This document shows positions 48,805 to 57,892 of a DNA stretch of 64,000 bases, in pieces. How positions within the stretch are numbered: position 1 is the stretch's first letter; the number at the start of each line of letters is the position of its first letter. This DNA is from Deinococcus planocerae (GTDB lineage Bacteria > Deinococcota > Deinococci > Deinococcales > Deinococcaceae). A program made the position numbers and the translations under genes. The stretch lies in NCBI RefSeq assembly GCF_002869765.1, contig NZ_PNOR01000017.1:1-64000 (forward strand). The letters run 5' to 3'. The notes under the pieces were generated by a model that had not been told where the DNA came from, made no database searches, and saw only the letters and a list, made by a program, of their open reading frames with translations.

Positions 48805-49749
48805 GTGCTTCAATTCGCCATCAGGCGGCTGCTCTCCACGCTGCCCACCCTGCTCGTCGTGACGGTGCTGGTCTTCGGCATGGTGCAGCTCCTGCCCGGC
48901 GACCCGGCCCGGCTGCTGCTCGGTGAGGAGGCCACCCCCGCCGCCGTGGCGGAGCTGCGCCGCTCGCTGGGACTCGACCGCCCCGTCCCCGAGCAGTACT
49001 TCCGCTGGCTGGGCGACGTGGCCCGGCTCGACCTCGGCGCCAGCGTGAAGGACAACACCTCGGTGGGGGGCCTCATCGCCGACAAGCTGCCCACCACCCT
49101 GCAACTCGCCGTCTTCGCCATGCTGATCTCGCTGCTGATCTCCCTGCCCGCCGGGATTCTCAGCGCGATGCGGCAGAACTCGTGGGTGGACCGGCTGCTC
49201 ACGCTGCTCGCCCTGTCCGGGATCAGCCTGCCGAGCTTCTTCCTGGGCATCCTCCTGATCTACCTCTTCAGCATCCGGCTCGCCTGGATTCCGGCGAGCG
49301 GGTACGTGCCCTTCCTGGAAGACCCCGGGAGGAACCTGCTGCTGCTGCTGCTCCCCGCCGTGACGCTCGGCGTGCCGACGGCGGCGGTCCTGACCCGCTA
49401 CCTGCGGTCGAGCATGCTGGAGGTCATGACGCAGGACTACGTGCGGACCGCGCACGCCAAGGGGGTCACGGGGGGCCGCGTGATGTTCAAGCACGGGCTG
49501 CGCAACGCCCTGATTCCCGTGATCACGGCGTTCGGCCTGCAACTCGGCGGGCTGTTGGGCGGGGCCGTGATCACCGAGCAGATTTTCAGCGTGCCGGGCT
49601 TCGGGCGCCTGCTCGTGGACGCGGTGTTCACCCGCGACCTGCCCGTCATCCAGGGGGTGGTGCTCGTGTCTGCCGTCGCCGTGTTTCTGGTGAGCTTTCT
49701 TGTCGATCTCGCGTACGCGGCGGTCGATCCGCGCATCCGGTACCACTGA
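48805..49749 (+). CDS. ABC transporter permease (DppB-like)
   Basis: 314 residues from GTG 48805 with AAGGAG upstream. Six membrane segments; the N-terminal LPGDPARLLLGEEATPAAVA segment of DppB/GsiC permeases and the EAA-type cytoplasmic loop RTAHAKGVTGGRVMFKHGLR-NALIPVI are present. It forms the translocation channel with the next gene product; TGATG overlap (49747-49751) couples the two. Confidence 0.93.
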   Translation: MLQFAIRRLLSTLPTLLVVTVLVFGMVQLLPGDPARLLLGEEATPAAVAELRRSLGLDRPVPEQYFRWLGDVARLDLGASVKDNTSVGGLIADKLPTTLQLAVFAMLISLLISLPAGILSAMRQNSWVDRLLTLLALSGISLPSFFLGILLIYLFSIRLAWIPASGYVPFLEDPGRNLLLLLLPAVTLGVPTAAVLTRYLRSSMLEVMTQDYVRTAHAKGVTGGRVMFKHGLRNALIPVITAFGLQLGGLLGGAVITEQIFSVPGFGRLLVDAVFTRDLPVIQGVVLVSAVAVFLVSFLVDLAYAAVDPRIRYH

Positions 49750-50618
49750 TGCAGCAGACCGTCCCCGCCCCCGCCGCCCGCCGCTTCCGGCTGGGCAAGC
49801 CCGCGCGGCGCTTCCTGAAAAACCGCCTGGCCGTCGTCGGCGCCTTCCTCCTGGCCCTGTTCATCCTGCTCGCCGTGCTGGCCCCCTGGATCAGCCCCTA
49901 CGACCCCACGCAGGTGTTCTTCACCGACCTGCGCGCGGCCCCGGGCCCTTCGCACCTCTTCGGCACCGACGAGCTGGGGCGCGACATCCTCAGCCGGGTG
50001 CTGTACGGGGCGCGGGTGTCGCTCAGCGCGGGGGTGCTCAGCGTGGCCGGGGCGCTTCTCGTCGGGACGCTGCTGGGCCTGGTGTCCGGGTACGCGCGGG
50101 GCTGGCTCGACGAGGTGATCATGCGCCTGGTGGACGCCATGCTCGCCCTGCCTTTTTTGGTGCTCGCCATCGCGCTCGCGGCCATCCTGGGCCCCAGCCT
50201 GCAAAACACCATGCTCGCCATCGCCATCGTCACCGCCCCCGCCTTCGCCCGCATCACCCGGGGCGAGGTGCTCGCCCAGCGCGAGCGCGAGTACGTGCAG
50301 GCGGCCCACGCCCTGGGGGCCAGCGGCGGGCGGCTGGTCTTCCGGCACCTGCTGCCCAACATCAGCGGCGCCCTGATCGTGCAGACCTCGCTCGCCATCG
50401 CCAACGCCGTGCTCGCCGAGTCGAGCCTGTCTTTCCTCGGGCTGGGGGTGCAGCCCCCCGCGCCGTCGTGGGGCTCGATGCTCAACGCCGGGCGCGGCTT
50501 TCTCGCCGAGGGGCCCTGGATGGTGATTTTCCCCGGGCTCGCCATCTTCCTGACCGTGCTCGCCTTCAACCTCGTCGGGGACGGCCTGCGCGAGGCCACC
50601 GACCCCCGGGGCCGCTGA
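49749..50618 (+). CDS. ABC transporter permease (DppC-like)
   Basis: 289 residues from ATG 49749, overlapping the previous stop. N-terminal OppC-type segment FLKNRLAVVGAFLLALFILL, the periplasmic SPYDPTQVF and LFGTDELGRDILSRVLYGAR blocks, five or six membrane helices, and the EAA loop QAAHALGASGGRLVFRHLLP. Last gene of the GntR-SBP-permease-permease unit. The missing ATPases (DppD/F type) are not in the window. Confidence 0.93.
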   Translation: MQQTVPAPAARRFRLGKPARRFLKNRLAVVGAFLLALFILLAVLAPWISPYDPTQVFFTDLRAAPGPSHLFGTDELGRDILSRVLYGARVSLSAGVLSVAGALLVGTLLGLVSGYARGWLDEVIMRLVDAMLALPFLVLAIALAAILGPSLQNTMLAIAIVTAPAFARITRGEVLAQREREYVQAAHALGASGGRLVFRHLLPNISGALIVQTSLAIANAVLAESSLSFLGLGVQPPAPSWGSMLNAGRGFLAEGPWMVIFPGLAIFLTVLAFNLVGDGLREATDPRGR

Positions 50619-50666
50619 CCCCTGAGGAGGGGGTGGGGGGGCGCCGCTTCCGGTCCGGCCCCGCGC

Positions 50667-51467
50667 TCAGGGGCGGACGGTGCCCTTCGCTGCCCAGGCG
50701 CGCACCGCCAGCAAAATCTCCCCGTCGGGCCCCGTAGGGAGCGCCGCACGAACGGCCTGCCGGATGCGCTCACGCACCTGCGGGTCGAGCGACGCGCAGT
50801 ACTTCGGCGCGGACCCCGTTCCCCCCAGAAACGGGGCCCAGTACGCCTCGAAGCTGTCGAAGGCCGCCGGGAGGTCCAGGGCTGTCACCTCCACGTCCTC
50901 CAGCCCGGCGCCCGTCAGGGCGGCCCGCAGCGGACCCGGGCGGCAGACGGGCGCCCTCACGCCGTCGTCGAACGCGACCGAGCCCGGGTCGATGGGGCGG
51001 GCCGCGTCGAAGAAGTGCCGCATGATCTGCATCTGGCCCGCGTAGTCCCAGACGTAGAGGGCCACCCGCCCGCCGGGACGCACGAGGCGCGCCATCTCCC
51101 GCAGGGCGCGGGCCGGATCGGGAACGAAGTTCAGGACCAGCCCGCTGACCGCGTAGTCAAACCCCCCGGAGGGCAGGTGCGTGTCGGCGGCGTCGCCCAC
51201 CCGGAAGGCGGCGCCCGGGACCTGCCCCGCCGCGTAGGCCAGGAACCCCTCGGACGTGTCCAGGCCGAGCAGGCTTCCCGGGCGGCAGGTGTGGCTGACG
51301 CAGGCGCTGAGCGCGCCCGTGCCGCAGCCGAGGTCTACCCAGTTCCGGCCCGGCTCCGGCGCCAGCCACGCGGTGAACAGCGGGGCGATCCCCCGGCTCC
51401 AGCGGCCCATGTACCCCTCGTACGCCTCAGCCACACCCCACAGGTCCGTGCTCGGTCGGTTGTTCAT
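50667..51467 (-). CDS. Class I SAM-dependent methyltransferase
   Basis: 266 residues from ATG 51467. SAM-binding motif I WVDLGCGTGALSACV, motif II-like LLGLDTSEGFLAYAA, and GGFDYAVSGLVLNFVPDPAR with MARLVRPGGRVALYVWDY, as in methyltransferase_11/25 small-molecule enzymes. Substrate unknown. Convergent with the ABC operon, 48 bp apart. Confidence 0.85.
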   Translation of the reverse strand: MNNRPSTDLWGVAEAYEGYMGRWSRGIAPLFTAWLAPEPGRNWVDLGCGTGALSACVSHTCRPGSLLGLDTSEGFLAYAAGQVPGAAFRVGDAADTHLPSGGFDYAVSGLVLNFVPDPARALREMARLVRPGGRVALYVWDYAGQMQIMRHFFDAARPIDPGSVAFDDGVRAPVCRPGPLRAALTGAGLEDVEVTALDLPAAFDSFEAYWAPFLGGTGSAPKYCASLDPQVRERIRQAVRAALPTGPDGEILLAVRAWAAKGTVRP

Positions 51468-51967
51468 GCGCTGCGACCCCCTCGCGGGGCACCCGGAGCG
51501 CCACGTGCTCCTGCGAGGTCTCCCCGCCCCATCATGCCCCGTGGCAGGCTGGGAAGAGCCAACCTGAACCCGGGACCGGGCGCAAAACCAAGTGTGACGC
51601 CGAATAAATTAATACATACTTTTGGATAGAGAAGAGTCGATGGGAAGGACTCCATTCCCTGCTCTCTCTCTCCTGCTCTTTTGCTACAGCCATATGGCTT
51701 TGCCCTATGGAGGCCTCTGCACTGGGAAGACGCAAAACGTTGTCCCATTCCAGACCGAGCCGTATACGTTCCTATACGGTGCATGGGCACAGGCTGAAGC
51801 TCAGTGATGCTGGTCGCCTCCCTCGAGGAAGGCCACATGCTCTTGTCTCGGGAAAAGGAGGTGGATGGGAGGCGAGGCAACCCACGTTGTATTAATTAAG
51901 CTGGCCCAGCCCCCGGTGTGGAGGTGTTGTCGGCGGGCCACGCGTTCTACCGTCCATCCTGCCCGGC
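51468..51967. other. Low-GC intergenic island
   Basis: About 500 bp, noticeably less GC-rich from 51600 to 51900. It contains a perfect palindrome AGCCATATGGCT (51688-51699) and an inverted repeat CCGTATA-CGTTCC-TATACGG (51760-51779). No protein or RNA gene can be supported. Composition suggests foreign or insertion-derived DNA. Confidence 0.45.
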
Positions 51968-52147
51968 GTGAGGCACGTCGGCCCACTCGTGAGGCTGTCC
52001 CTGCGGGAGCTGCTCGTCCGGCGCACGCGCTCGCTTCTCACGGGGTTGAGCGTGGGGGTCGCCACGGCGGGTCTGACGGTCTTCCTCTCCCTCGGGGCGG
52101 GGTTGCGGCAGGCGGTGGGCGCCCAGGTGGACGGCATCCACCCGTAG
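51968..52147 (+). pseudogene. Truncated FtsX/MacB-type ABC permease (N-terminus)
   Basis: From GTG 51968 a 59-residue frame starts VRHVGPLVRLSLRELLVRRT, followed by RSLLTGLSVGVATAGLTVFL and GAGLRQAVGAQVDG. This is the cytoplasmic leader plus first membrane helix of an FtsX-like permease of lipoprotein/antibiotic exporters. It ends at TAG 52145-52147, where a full gene would continue for 300 more residues. It meets the truncated dioxygenase fragment head on at 52150. Confidence 0.6.
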
Positions 52148-52149
52148 CT

Positions 52150-52368
52150 TCAGGGCTGGGGAAAGTCGAAGGGGGGCACCTCCATGCCCGGGCTGCCCGC
52201 TCCGTCCGCGGAGAACAGGTGGTCCATGTGCGGGTCGTCCTGGTTGACGGTCCTTTTCACCGGGGGCAGGCCCAGCACGCGGGTGGAGAAGGCGTGGCCC
52301 CGCCCCGCCCGCGCGGTGAGGGCGCTGACGTGGTGGAGGCCACCGAAGGGTGGAGGGGGCGCGCTCAT
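52150..52368 (-). pseudogene. Truncated ring-cleaving dioxygenase (VOC family) N-terminus
   Basis: From ATG 52368 the frame reads GGLHHVSALTARAGRGHAFS, TRVLGLPPVKRTVNQDDPHM and DHLFSADGAGSPGMEVPPFD and stops at 52150 after 72 residues. The start is the conserved first module of glyoxalase-fold ring-cleaving dioxygenases (about 300 residues when complete), including the first metal-ligand His in LHHV. It ends within 3 bp of the stop of the convergent permease fragment, so both were cut by one event. It lies 20 bp downstream of the hydrolase gene. Confidence 0.65.
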
Positions 52369-52388
52369 GGGGCAAGGCTCCCGGGGGG

Positions 52389-53405
52389 TCAGTTTGCCCC
52401 AGCCCGCCTGAGGAAAGCGTCGTAGGCGGAGATGAAGGGGCCGGGCTGCTCGAAGTACGCGAGGGCGCCCGTCTCGAAGCGGTCGAACGTCCAGTTGGGC
52501 CGCCTCTCCACGTTGCTCAGGTCCCCGAAGTCGGTGAAGCGGTCGCGCGTTCCGTAGGCCAGCCACACCGGCACGGTCAGCGCCTCGTACACCCGGTCGA
52601 TGTCCGCGCTGAAGAGCGTCCCGCTGATAAAGGCGAAAGGCGCGTGGCGGGCGCCGGGCACGTGGGAGGTGGGATAGTCGTAGCGCAACAGCCCCTCGTC
52701 GACCGCCGCGAACGAGCCGAAGGTCAGCGCCAGGAAAAAACGCAGGCTGGGCACGCTCGCCAGCAGGTCGTAGAAGGGTTGCCCCAGCAGCGGGTGCTCG
52801 TAGGCCCTCTTCAGCGCCGCGCTGCCCCGGGTGCTGCCCAGGCCGCCGTAGAACTGCTCGCTTTTCCCGAAGCCGGTGGGCGTCACCAGCGTGACCGAGC
52901 GGAAGCGCTCCGGGCGCTCGGAGGCGGCGCGGGCCAGGAATTCGCCGCCCAGCGAGAGGGCCAGGGCGTCTACCCGCTCCTCCCCGCTCTCCAGGGCGAT
53001 CTCGTCGAGCACGTCGTGGAGGGCGTCGGTCATCAGGCGGGGGGTGTACTCGCGGCCGCCCCGCCGGGAGAAGCCGAAACCGGGCAGGTCGAGGGCATAG
53101 ACCCGGCGGGAGGCGCGGTAGTGCTCGAACAGGGGCCGGACCTCGTAGGCGCTGGCGGCGGCGTTCACGCTGTGGACGAGCAGCAGGGGGGCACCGGACC
53201 CGGCCACGTAGGCGTTGACGGGCCCCGCGCGGCCACCGAGGGTACGCCGCTCGGCGTCCAGGGCGGGCGGCGGCGTCAGGTCGTGGGGAATACGCAGGCG
53301 GCTGTAAACCGTCCAGCCCAGCCACGCGGCCAGGGGGAGGGCGCTCAGCCCGAGGGTCCGGCCCAGGGCCGCGCCGCGTCCGCGCTCCGTCTGGTGTGAG
53401 GTCAT
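52389..53405 (-). CDS. Membrane-anchored alpha/beta hydrolase
   Basis: 338 residues from ATG 53405. One N-terminal hydrophobic segment (LGLSALPLAAWLGWTVYSRL) followed by an alpha/beta hydrolase: LLLVHSVNAAASAYEVRPLF, YALDLPGFGFSRRGG, nucleophile Ser in LALSLGGEFLA, and Asp in WLAYGTRDRFTDFGD. The catalytic His is expected near the C-terminus but no textbook GHxxH motif is visible. Substrate unknown. It reads into the truncated dioxygenase gene on the same strand; ring-cleaving dioxygenases and such hydrolases are often paired. Confidence 0.85.
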   Translation of the reverse strand: MTSHQTERGRGAALGRTLGLSALPLAAWLGWTVYSRLRIPHDLTPPPALDAERRTLGGRAGPVNAYVAGSGAPLLLVHSVNAAASAYEVRPLFEHYRASRRVYALDLPGFGFSRRGGREYTPRLMTDALHDVLDEIALESGEERVDALALSLGGEFLARAASERPERFRSVTLVTPTGFGKSEQFYGGLGSTRGSAALKRAYEHPLLGQPFYDLLASVPSLRFFLALTFGSFAAVDEGLLRYDYPTSHVPGARHAPFAFISGTLFSADIDRVYEALTVPVWLAYGTRDRFTDFGDLSNVERRPNWTFDRFETGALAYFEQPGPFISAYDAFLRRAGAN

Positions 53406-53865
53406 GGCCCAGCGTAAGCGAGGAATCTGCCGGGGGGCTTGGGGAGAGGTTCACACCCCGGGGCCGATCGGCACGCCGGTTGCGGCACGAGAGGTCCGGT
53501 CCCCCCTCCCTCGCCGTGACGCGCCAGACGGCGTGCTCCAGCGGGTCACGGGGCTCGGGGCAGGCGGGGACCTCCTGCGGGCGGGCGGCGCGCGGCGGGC
53601 CGGGGTCCACCGGGCGGGTCGTCACGAAATCGCCCAGGGTCCGGGTCAGCCCCGCCCCCGCCCCCAGGAGCAGCAGGGCCAGGGTCGCCACCACGTTCAC
53701 CTGCACGCGGCTGGCGGCCTGCACAGGGACCGCCCGCCCCCCGGGACGCCGACTCCGGGTCACCAACCGCCCCAGCGCCGCGCGCACGCCCATGCCCCAG
53801 CTCAGGTGCACGGTCGCCACGAGGAGCGCCACGAGCAGCAAGAAGCCCCAGCCGCCCCGGAGCAC
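53406..53865 (-). pseudogene. Membrane protein fragment without a proper end
   Basis: From GTG 53865, 5 bp after the upstream membrane gene, the minus strand encodes VLRGGWGFLLLVALLVATVH, LSWGMGVRAALGRLVTR and VVATLALLLLGAGAGLTRTL, i.e. two or three membrane helices and then a Pro/Arg-rich tail. The frame has no stop before it enters the hydrolase gene at 53405, so its C-terminus is lost or shifted. It may have been one unit with the upstream membrane protein. Confidence 0.45.
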
Positions 53866-53870
53866 GTCGC

Positions 53871-54533
53871 TCAGGCCGAGGTGGGAGAGAAGACCAGCCC
53901 GCAGATCGCCCCGCCCAGCCCCGCGCCGAGCAGCCCCGCCACGGCGGGCCGCCAGACCTGCCCGGCGCGCACGGTGAGCAGGCCCAGCAGGGCGCCCGAC
54001 AGCAGCCCGTACAGCCCCGAGACCGCCGCGAGCAGCACGCCGAGGTGGAGCTCCGGGCCGAACGCCCCCTCGCGGTACACCGCCGTCCCCACCAGAAGCA
54101 GCAGGGCCGGGATCAGGAGCAGACCGCCCGAGACCCCCAGCGTGACGCCCACCCGGTACGGCCCGGCGCGGGGCGGAACGCCGACGGACGCGAGCGGCAG
54201 CGCGGGGGCACTCAGCGCCCCCATCAGGGCGAAGCCCGCCGTGACGCTCACGCTGGCCGCCAGCATCCCCACGTAGGCGCGCAGGAAGACCTGGGCCTGC
54301 GGCGGCGCCTCCACCACCGGCCCGATCAGGAGCCAGGCGACCAGCGCCGTGAACGCCACCCCGACGAGCGCGGCGAAGAGCAGCGCCCGGCGGGGATGAC
54401 GGACCCGCACCCCCGGCCCGGCGGCCCGCCACACCAGCCAGACGGTGAGCCCCACCCCGGCCAGCGCCGCGAGCGAGGCGAAGAGCAGCGTCCGGCGCGG
54501 GAGTCTCGCCCGGTCCCTCGCCGCCAGCCACAC
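53871..54533 (-). CDS. Multi-pass membrane protein of unknown function
   Basis: 220 residues from GTG 54533 with about six hydrophobic segments (TLLFASLAALAGVGLTVWLV, ALLFAALVGVAFTALVAWLL, VGMLAASVSVTAGFALMGAL, VTLGVSGGLLLIPALLLLVG, GLYGLLSGALLGLLTV). No family recognised. In the same frame, coding-like residues (TLAALGGTALTALFVWLAAR) continue upstream of the GTG, while a plausible start MRRSRWRLWRH at 54606 lies in another frame, so the real start may have been separated by a small frameshift. Confidence 0.5.
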   Translation of the reverse strand: MWLAARDRARLPRRTLLFASLAALAGVGLTVWLVWRAAGPGVRVRHPRRALLFAALVGVAFTALVAWLLIGPVVEAPPQAQVFLRAYVGMLAASVSVTAGFALMGALSAPALPLASVGVPPRAGPYRVGVTLGVSGGLLLIPALLLLVGTAVYREGAFGPELHLGVLLAAVSGLYGLLSGALLGLLTVRAGQVWRPAVAGLLGAGLGGAICGLVFSPTSA

Positions 54534-55077
54534 GAACAGCGCCGTGAGCGCCGTTCCCCCCAGCGCCGCGAGCGTGGCGCCACAGCCGCCAGCGGGAGCG
54601 TCTCATGGGGCCGATCATGCCACGGCCCGCGAGGGCCGGTCCTCATGGTTCGACCGGGGGCGCGAGGAGGCCGGAATGACCGGAGCCGTGGACCGGGCGA
54701 AGGTTTGATGCCGAACGGACCCGTGCCGGAGCTGTTCGTGCGCGGCAAGGTGACGTCCCTGCCGAGCCTCGGGCCGCCGCATCTGGGTCACGCGCGGCAG
54801 CCCGAGGACCTTGAACGTCACCGACAGCCTCGGACGGTGGACGCCCCGCACCCTGCGCCGCGAACTCATCACCGAGGAGCTGAAGACGCGGCTCCGGCAG
54901 CATCCGGCAGCGGGGTGTGGACGACGACCGCCAGGTCGGGGCCCCCGGACCGGACGAGCACTGGACCTTGAGCTCAGGGGCCCGTTCGGCGGGGTTCCCT
55001 CTCCCCCGCCGGGAGCGAGGGAGCTTCGGCGCTGGGGGCGTGCAGGGGCGAGCACGAACCTCTCCGGGCGGGCGGCG
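54534..55077. other. Region before the AI-2E transporter
   Basis: About 540 bp. The only coding-like patch is near 54805-54915 on the plus strand (NVTDSLGRWTPRTLRRELIT), without start, family or partner frame. I see no complete gene or RNA here. Confidence 0.4.
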
Positions 55078-56205
55078 TCACTTCCCTTCCTTCACGTCGG
55101 GGGAGGCGTCCGCCAGCTCGCCGTGGATCAGGTCCTCGGTCTTCTGTTCGGACACCTCGGGCTGGCGGCCCAGGTAAAAGGTCTCGTAGACCGACTTGAT
55201 GATGATCAGGAAGGGCACGGTCAGGACGCTGCCGATCAGCCCGAAGACGCTGCCGAAGAGCAGCACCCCCACGGTGATGGAGAACGGGTGCAGGTTGGCG
55301 GCGCTGCCCATCAGGAAGGGCACGATCAGGTTTCCCTCGACCTGTTGCAGCACGACGGCGTAGATCGCCACGTACAGGGCCTGCTGCGGATCGCCCAGCA
55401 GCGTGAAGAGGACCGGCGGAACGGCGGCGAGGATCGGGCCGATATTGGGGATCAGTTCCCCGAGGGCGCTGATCACCCCGAAGACCAGCCAGTTCTCGAC
55501 GCCCAGCAGATACAGGCCGACCGCCATGCCCACACCGATGATCAGCATGACCAGCACCTGGGCCCGGCCCCAGGCCCCCATCTGGTTGAGCACGTTCGCC
55601 AGCGCCTCCCGGGCCTGGGGGCGGTACCGCTGCGGGAGGGCGCCCAGCACCCCGTTGATCAAGGGGACGGGGTTGCTCAGAGCGAACAGCAGCGTGATGA
55701 AGGTGACCACCGCCAGAAACAGGAAAGACGCCACCGACCCCGTGACCGACAGCAGCACCGGAAACAGGTTGGTCAGCCAGGACGCCGCGCGCCGGGCCAG
55801 CGCGGCCAGGTCGATCTGCTGCACCAGGGCGGCGAGCTGGGGCGTGCGGTCCAGCCATTCCCTGAGGTACTCCTCCAGTTGCGCGGCGTCCCTGGGCAAC
55901 CCCTGAAGCAGGTCGGCGAACTGCGCGGCGATGGGCGGCACGGCCAGCCAGAACAGACCCACCAGCGCCCCCAGCACCACCAGCACGGTGAGCACGGCGG
56001 CCACCCCGCGCGACATCCACCGCTCGAAAAAGACCACCACCGGGTTCAGGGCGGTGGCGAGCAGCACGGCCAGCGTGACCGCGAGCAGCGACGCGCTGAC
56101 CCGCCCGAAGAAGTTCAGCAGCAGCAGCAGGCCGATGACGACCAGGGCGGTGGGCAGCAGGTTGACGATCCGCACGGGGGGCTGGACGGAGGGCGGTCTC
56201 TGCAT
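55078..56205 (-). CDS. AI-2E family transporter (YdiK/PerM/TqsA type)
   Basis: 375 residues from ATG 56205 (MQRPPSVQPPVRIVNLLPTA); the upstream extension is non-coding in character. Seven to eight membrane segments, with the family's VNLLPTALVVIGLLLLLNFF start, the ALNPVVVFFERWMSRGVAAV segment, a long amphipathic loop (LLQGLPRDAAQLEEYLREWL), and the conserved GELIPNIGPILAAVPPVLF and EGNLIVPFLMG blocks. Members export diverse solutes, including autoinducer-2 in E. coli; the substrate here is open. A hydrophilic ~25-residue C-terminal tail (SEQKTEDLIHGELADASPD) is present. Confidence 0.9.
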   Translation of the reverse strand: MQRPPSVQPPVRIVNLLPTALVVIGLLLLLNFFGRVSASLLAVTLAVLLATALNPVVVFFERWMSRGVAAVLTVLVVLGALVGLFWLAVPPIAAQFADLLQGLPRDAAQLEEYLREWLDRTPQLAALVQQIDLAALARRAASWLTNLFPVLLSVTGSVASFLFLAVVTFITLLFALSNPVPLINGVLGALPQRYRPQAREALANVLNQMGAWGRAQVLVMLIIGVGMAVGLYLLGVENWLVFGVISALGELIPNIGPILAAVPPVLFTLLGDPQQALYVAIYAVVLQQVEGNLIVPFLMGSAANLHPFSITVGVLLFGSVFGLIGSVLTVPFLIIIKSVYETFYLGRQPEVSEQKTEDLIHGELADASPDVKEGK

Positions 56206-56441
56206 GGGTCGGGGCCTTTCGGGGCGAGGTCGGGTGGCCGAACGTGCCGGCTCGGGAGGCGCTCGTGCGCGGACGGTGACGGAGCTGTCCCGCTCCCGGC
56301 GGTCAGGTACGGGGCGCCCTGGGCCTCGCTGTAGCGGCCCCATGCCCCGCCACGAGACCGGGGTGGGCTGCCATCACAGGGCCCCCGCACCGGGCTCCTG
56401 GTGAGGGGCGGACAGTCCGCCGCTCTCGCCCCCCCCGCTTC

Positions 56442-57194
56442 CTACTTCGCCAGGTAGCCGCCGTCCGCCGGGGAGTAGCCGCCCGTCATCAGGCTGGCGC
56501 GCGGGCTGCACAGGAAGACGACGAGGTTGGCGATCTCCTCCGGCTGCCCCATCCGGCCCATCGGGTGCAGCGACGCCAGGTGGTCGAGCGCCGCCTGGTC
56601 CTGGCCCAGAATCGGCGTCTGGATAGAGCCGGGCCCGACCGCGTTGACCCGCACGCCCTGCCGCGCGTACTCCAGCGCCGCCGAGCGGGTCAGGCCCACC
56701 ACGCCGTGCTTGGAGGACACGTAGGGTGAGGAGTTCTCCCAGCCCACCTGCCCCAGGATCGAGGCGATGTTCACGATGGCCCCGCCCTCGCCGCGCAGCA
56801 GGGCGGGAATCTGCGCGTGCATCCCGTAAAAGACGCCCAGCAGGTTGACCTCGATCACCTTGCGGAAGCCCTCGGGGCTGAGGTCGGCCACCGGGTTCGA
56901 CTCGCCGCCGATCCCCGCGTTGTTGCAGGCGGCGTACAGGCCCCCGAACCGCTCCGCGGCCAGGTCCACGGCCCTCTGGTGGTCCTCCGGGTTGCCCGCG
57001 TCCGCGATCAGGGTCGCGCCCTCACCGGAGCCCGCCTGCCGCATCCGCTCCAGCGTCTCGTCCAGGCCCTCCTGCTTCAGGTCGGTCAGGACGACGTTCG
57101 CTCCCTCCGCCGCAAAGGTGAGCGCCACCGCCCGCCCGATGCCGGAGCCCGCGCCCGTGACGAGCGCCGTTTTGCCCTGCAAACCGAGATCCAT
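56442..57194 (-). CDS. Short-chain dehydrogenase/reductase
   Basis: 250 residues from ATG 57194 (GGGAGGG 9 bp upstream; an earlier in-frame start at 57227 is less likely). TGAGSGIG at 13-20, TDLK after strand 2 (Asp, NAD-preferring), NNAGIGG, Ser of VNIASILG and YVSSK as the catalytic motif; C-terminus MTGGYSPADGGYLAK. Classical SDR, substrate unknown. It follows the DUF421 and SulP genes on the same strand, 94 bp downstream of DUF421. Confidence 0.88.
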   Translation of the reverse strand: MDLGLQGKTALVTGAGSGIGRAVALTFAAEGANVVLTDLKQEGLDETLERMRQAGSGEGATLIADAGNPEDHQRAVDLAAERFGGLYAACNNAGIGGESNPVADLSPEGFRKVIEVNLLGVFYGMHAQIPALLRGEGGAIVNIASILGQVGWENSSPYVSSKHGVVGLTRSAALEYARQGVRVNAVGPGSIQTPILGQDQAALDHLASLHPMGRMGQPEEIANLVVFLCSPRASLMTGGYSPADGGYLAK

Positions 57195-57288
57195 AGCTTG
57201 CCCTCCCTGTGGTCTTGAGTCGTCCATTCGGCGCTTTCACCCGTCGCTGCCGTCCCCCAGCTCTACTTCCTTCCCCGGCCACGCCCTG

Positions 57289-57876
57289 CTACTCCACCTT
57301 GATCCGCACCGTCTGCACGCCGTCCTCCACCTTGACCTCCAACACGCGCGGCTCACTCTCTTTGGTCATCGCGCTGACGTTCCCGTTGCGCTCCAGGTAG
57401 GCGAGCTTGATCCCGGAAGGGTCCGTCTCCTGGGCTTGCAGCCGCAGCGCCTGTTCGAGGTCACCTTCGGAGATGCCGCTTTTCCTCAACCCATCCTGAT
57501 GAAGTTCCCCGTTTCTGATCAGGAGCACCGGGTTGCCCTTCAGGAGGGGACCCAGCCAGTCGAGATGGTAGGACAGCCTGTTCAGCGACCAGTGGAGCCC
57601 GACGAGGACCAGCCCGGCCCCCAGGGTGGGAAAGAGCGGGGCCGAGGAGTTGATGGCGCGGCTCATTACCGAGCCGAGCATGATGCCGATGATCACGTCG
57701 AAGGCCGACGCCTGGGCCAGAAAGCGTTTGTTGCCGATGCGGACCAGAAACAACGAGAAGGCGTAGATCAGGAGCGTCCGCAGGGCCATCGCGAGGCCCC
57801 CCACGTCTCCCACGTCGCGGTTGTATTCGAGAAACCTCTCGATCTGGACGGCCCATTGTTGAAGCTCTTGAAACAT
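57289..57876 (-). CDS. DUF421 membrane protein (YetF-like)
   Basis: 195 residues. Three membrane helices (MALRTLLIYAFSLFLVRIGN, SAFDVIIGIMLGSVMSRAIN, FPTLGAGLVLVGLHWSLNRL), the RIGNKRFLAQASAFDVIIGI signature of DUF421, and a cytosolic domain with GNPVLLIRNGELHQDGLRKS and ISEGDLEQALRLQ. The C-terminal 45 residues form an extra beta-rich tail. Function of the family is unknown. Only 16 bp separate it from the upstream SulP gene, so they are likely co-transcribed. Confidence 0.9.
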   Translation of the reverse strand: MFQELQQWAVQIERFLEYNRDVGDVGGLAMALRTLLIYAFSLFLVRIGNKRFLAQASAFDVIIGIMLGSVMSRAINSSAPLFPTLGAGLVLVGLHWSLNRLSYHLDWLGPLLKGNPVLLIRNGELHQDGLRKSGISEGDLEQALRLQAQETDPSGIKLAYLERNGNVSAMTKESEPRVLEVKVEDGVQTVRIKVE

Positions 57877-57892
57877 TCTGTCTCCTCGTCCC

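Noticed and set aside
52150..54618. Very long open frame (822 codons) on the minus strand
   Set aside because: It runs through the alpha/beta hydrolase in a different frame and joins unrelated fragments; only its parts at 52150-52368 and 53406-53865 have protein-like content.
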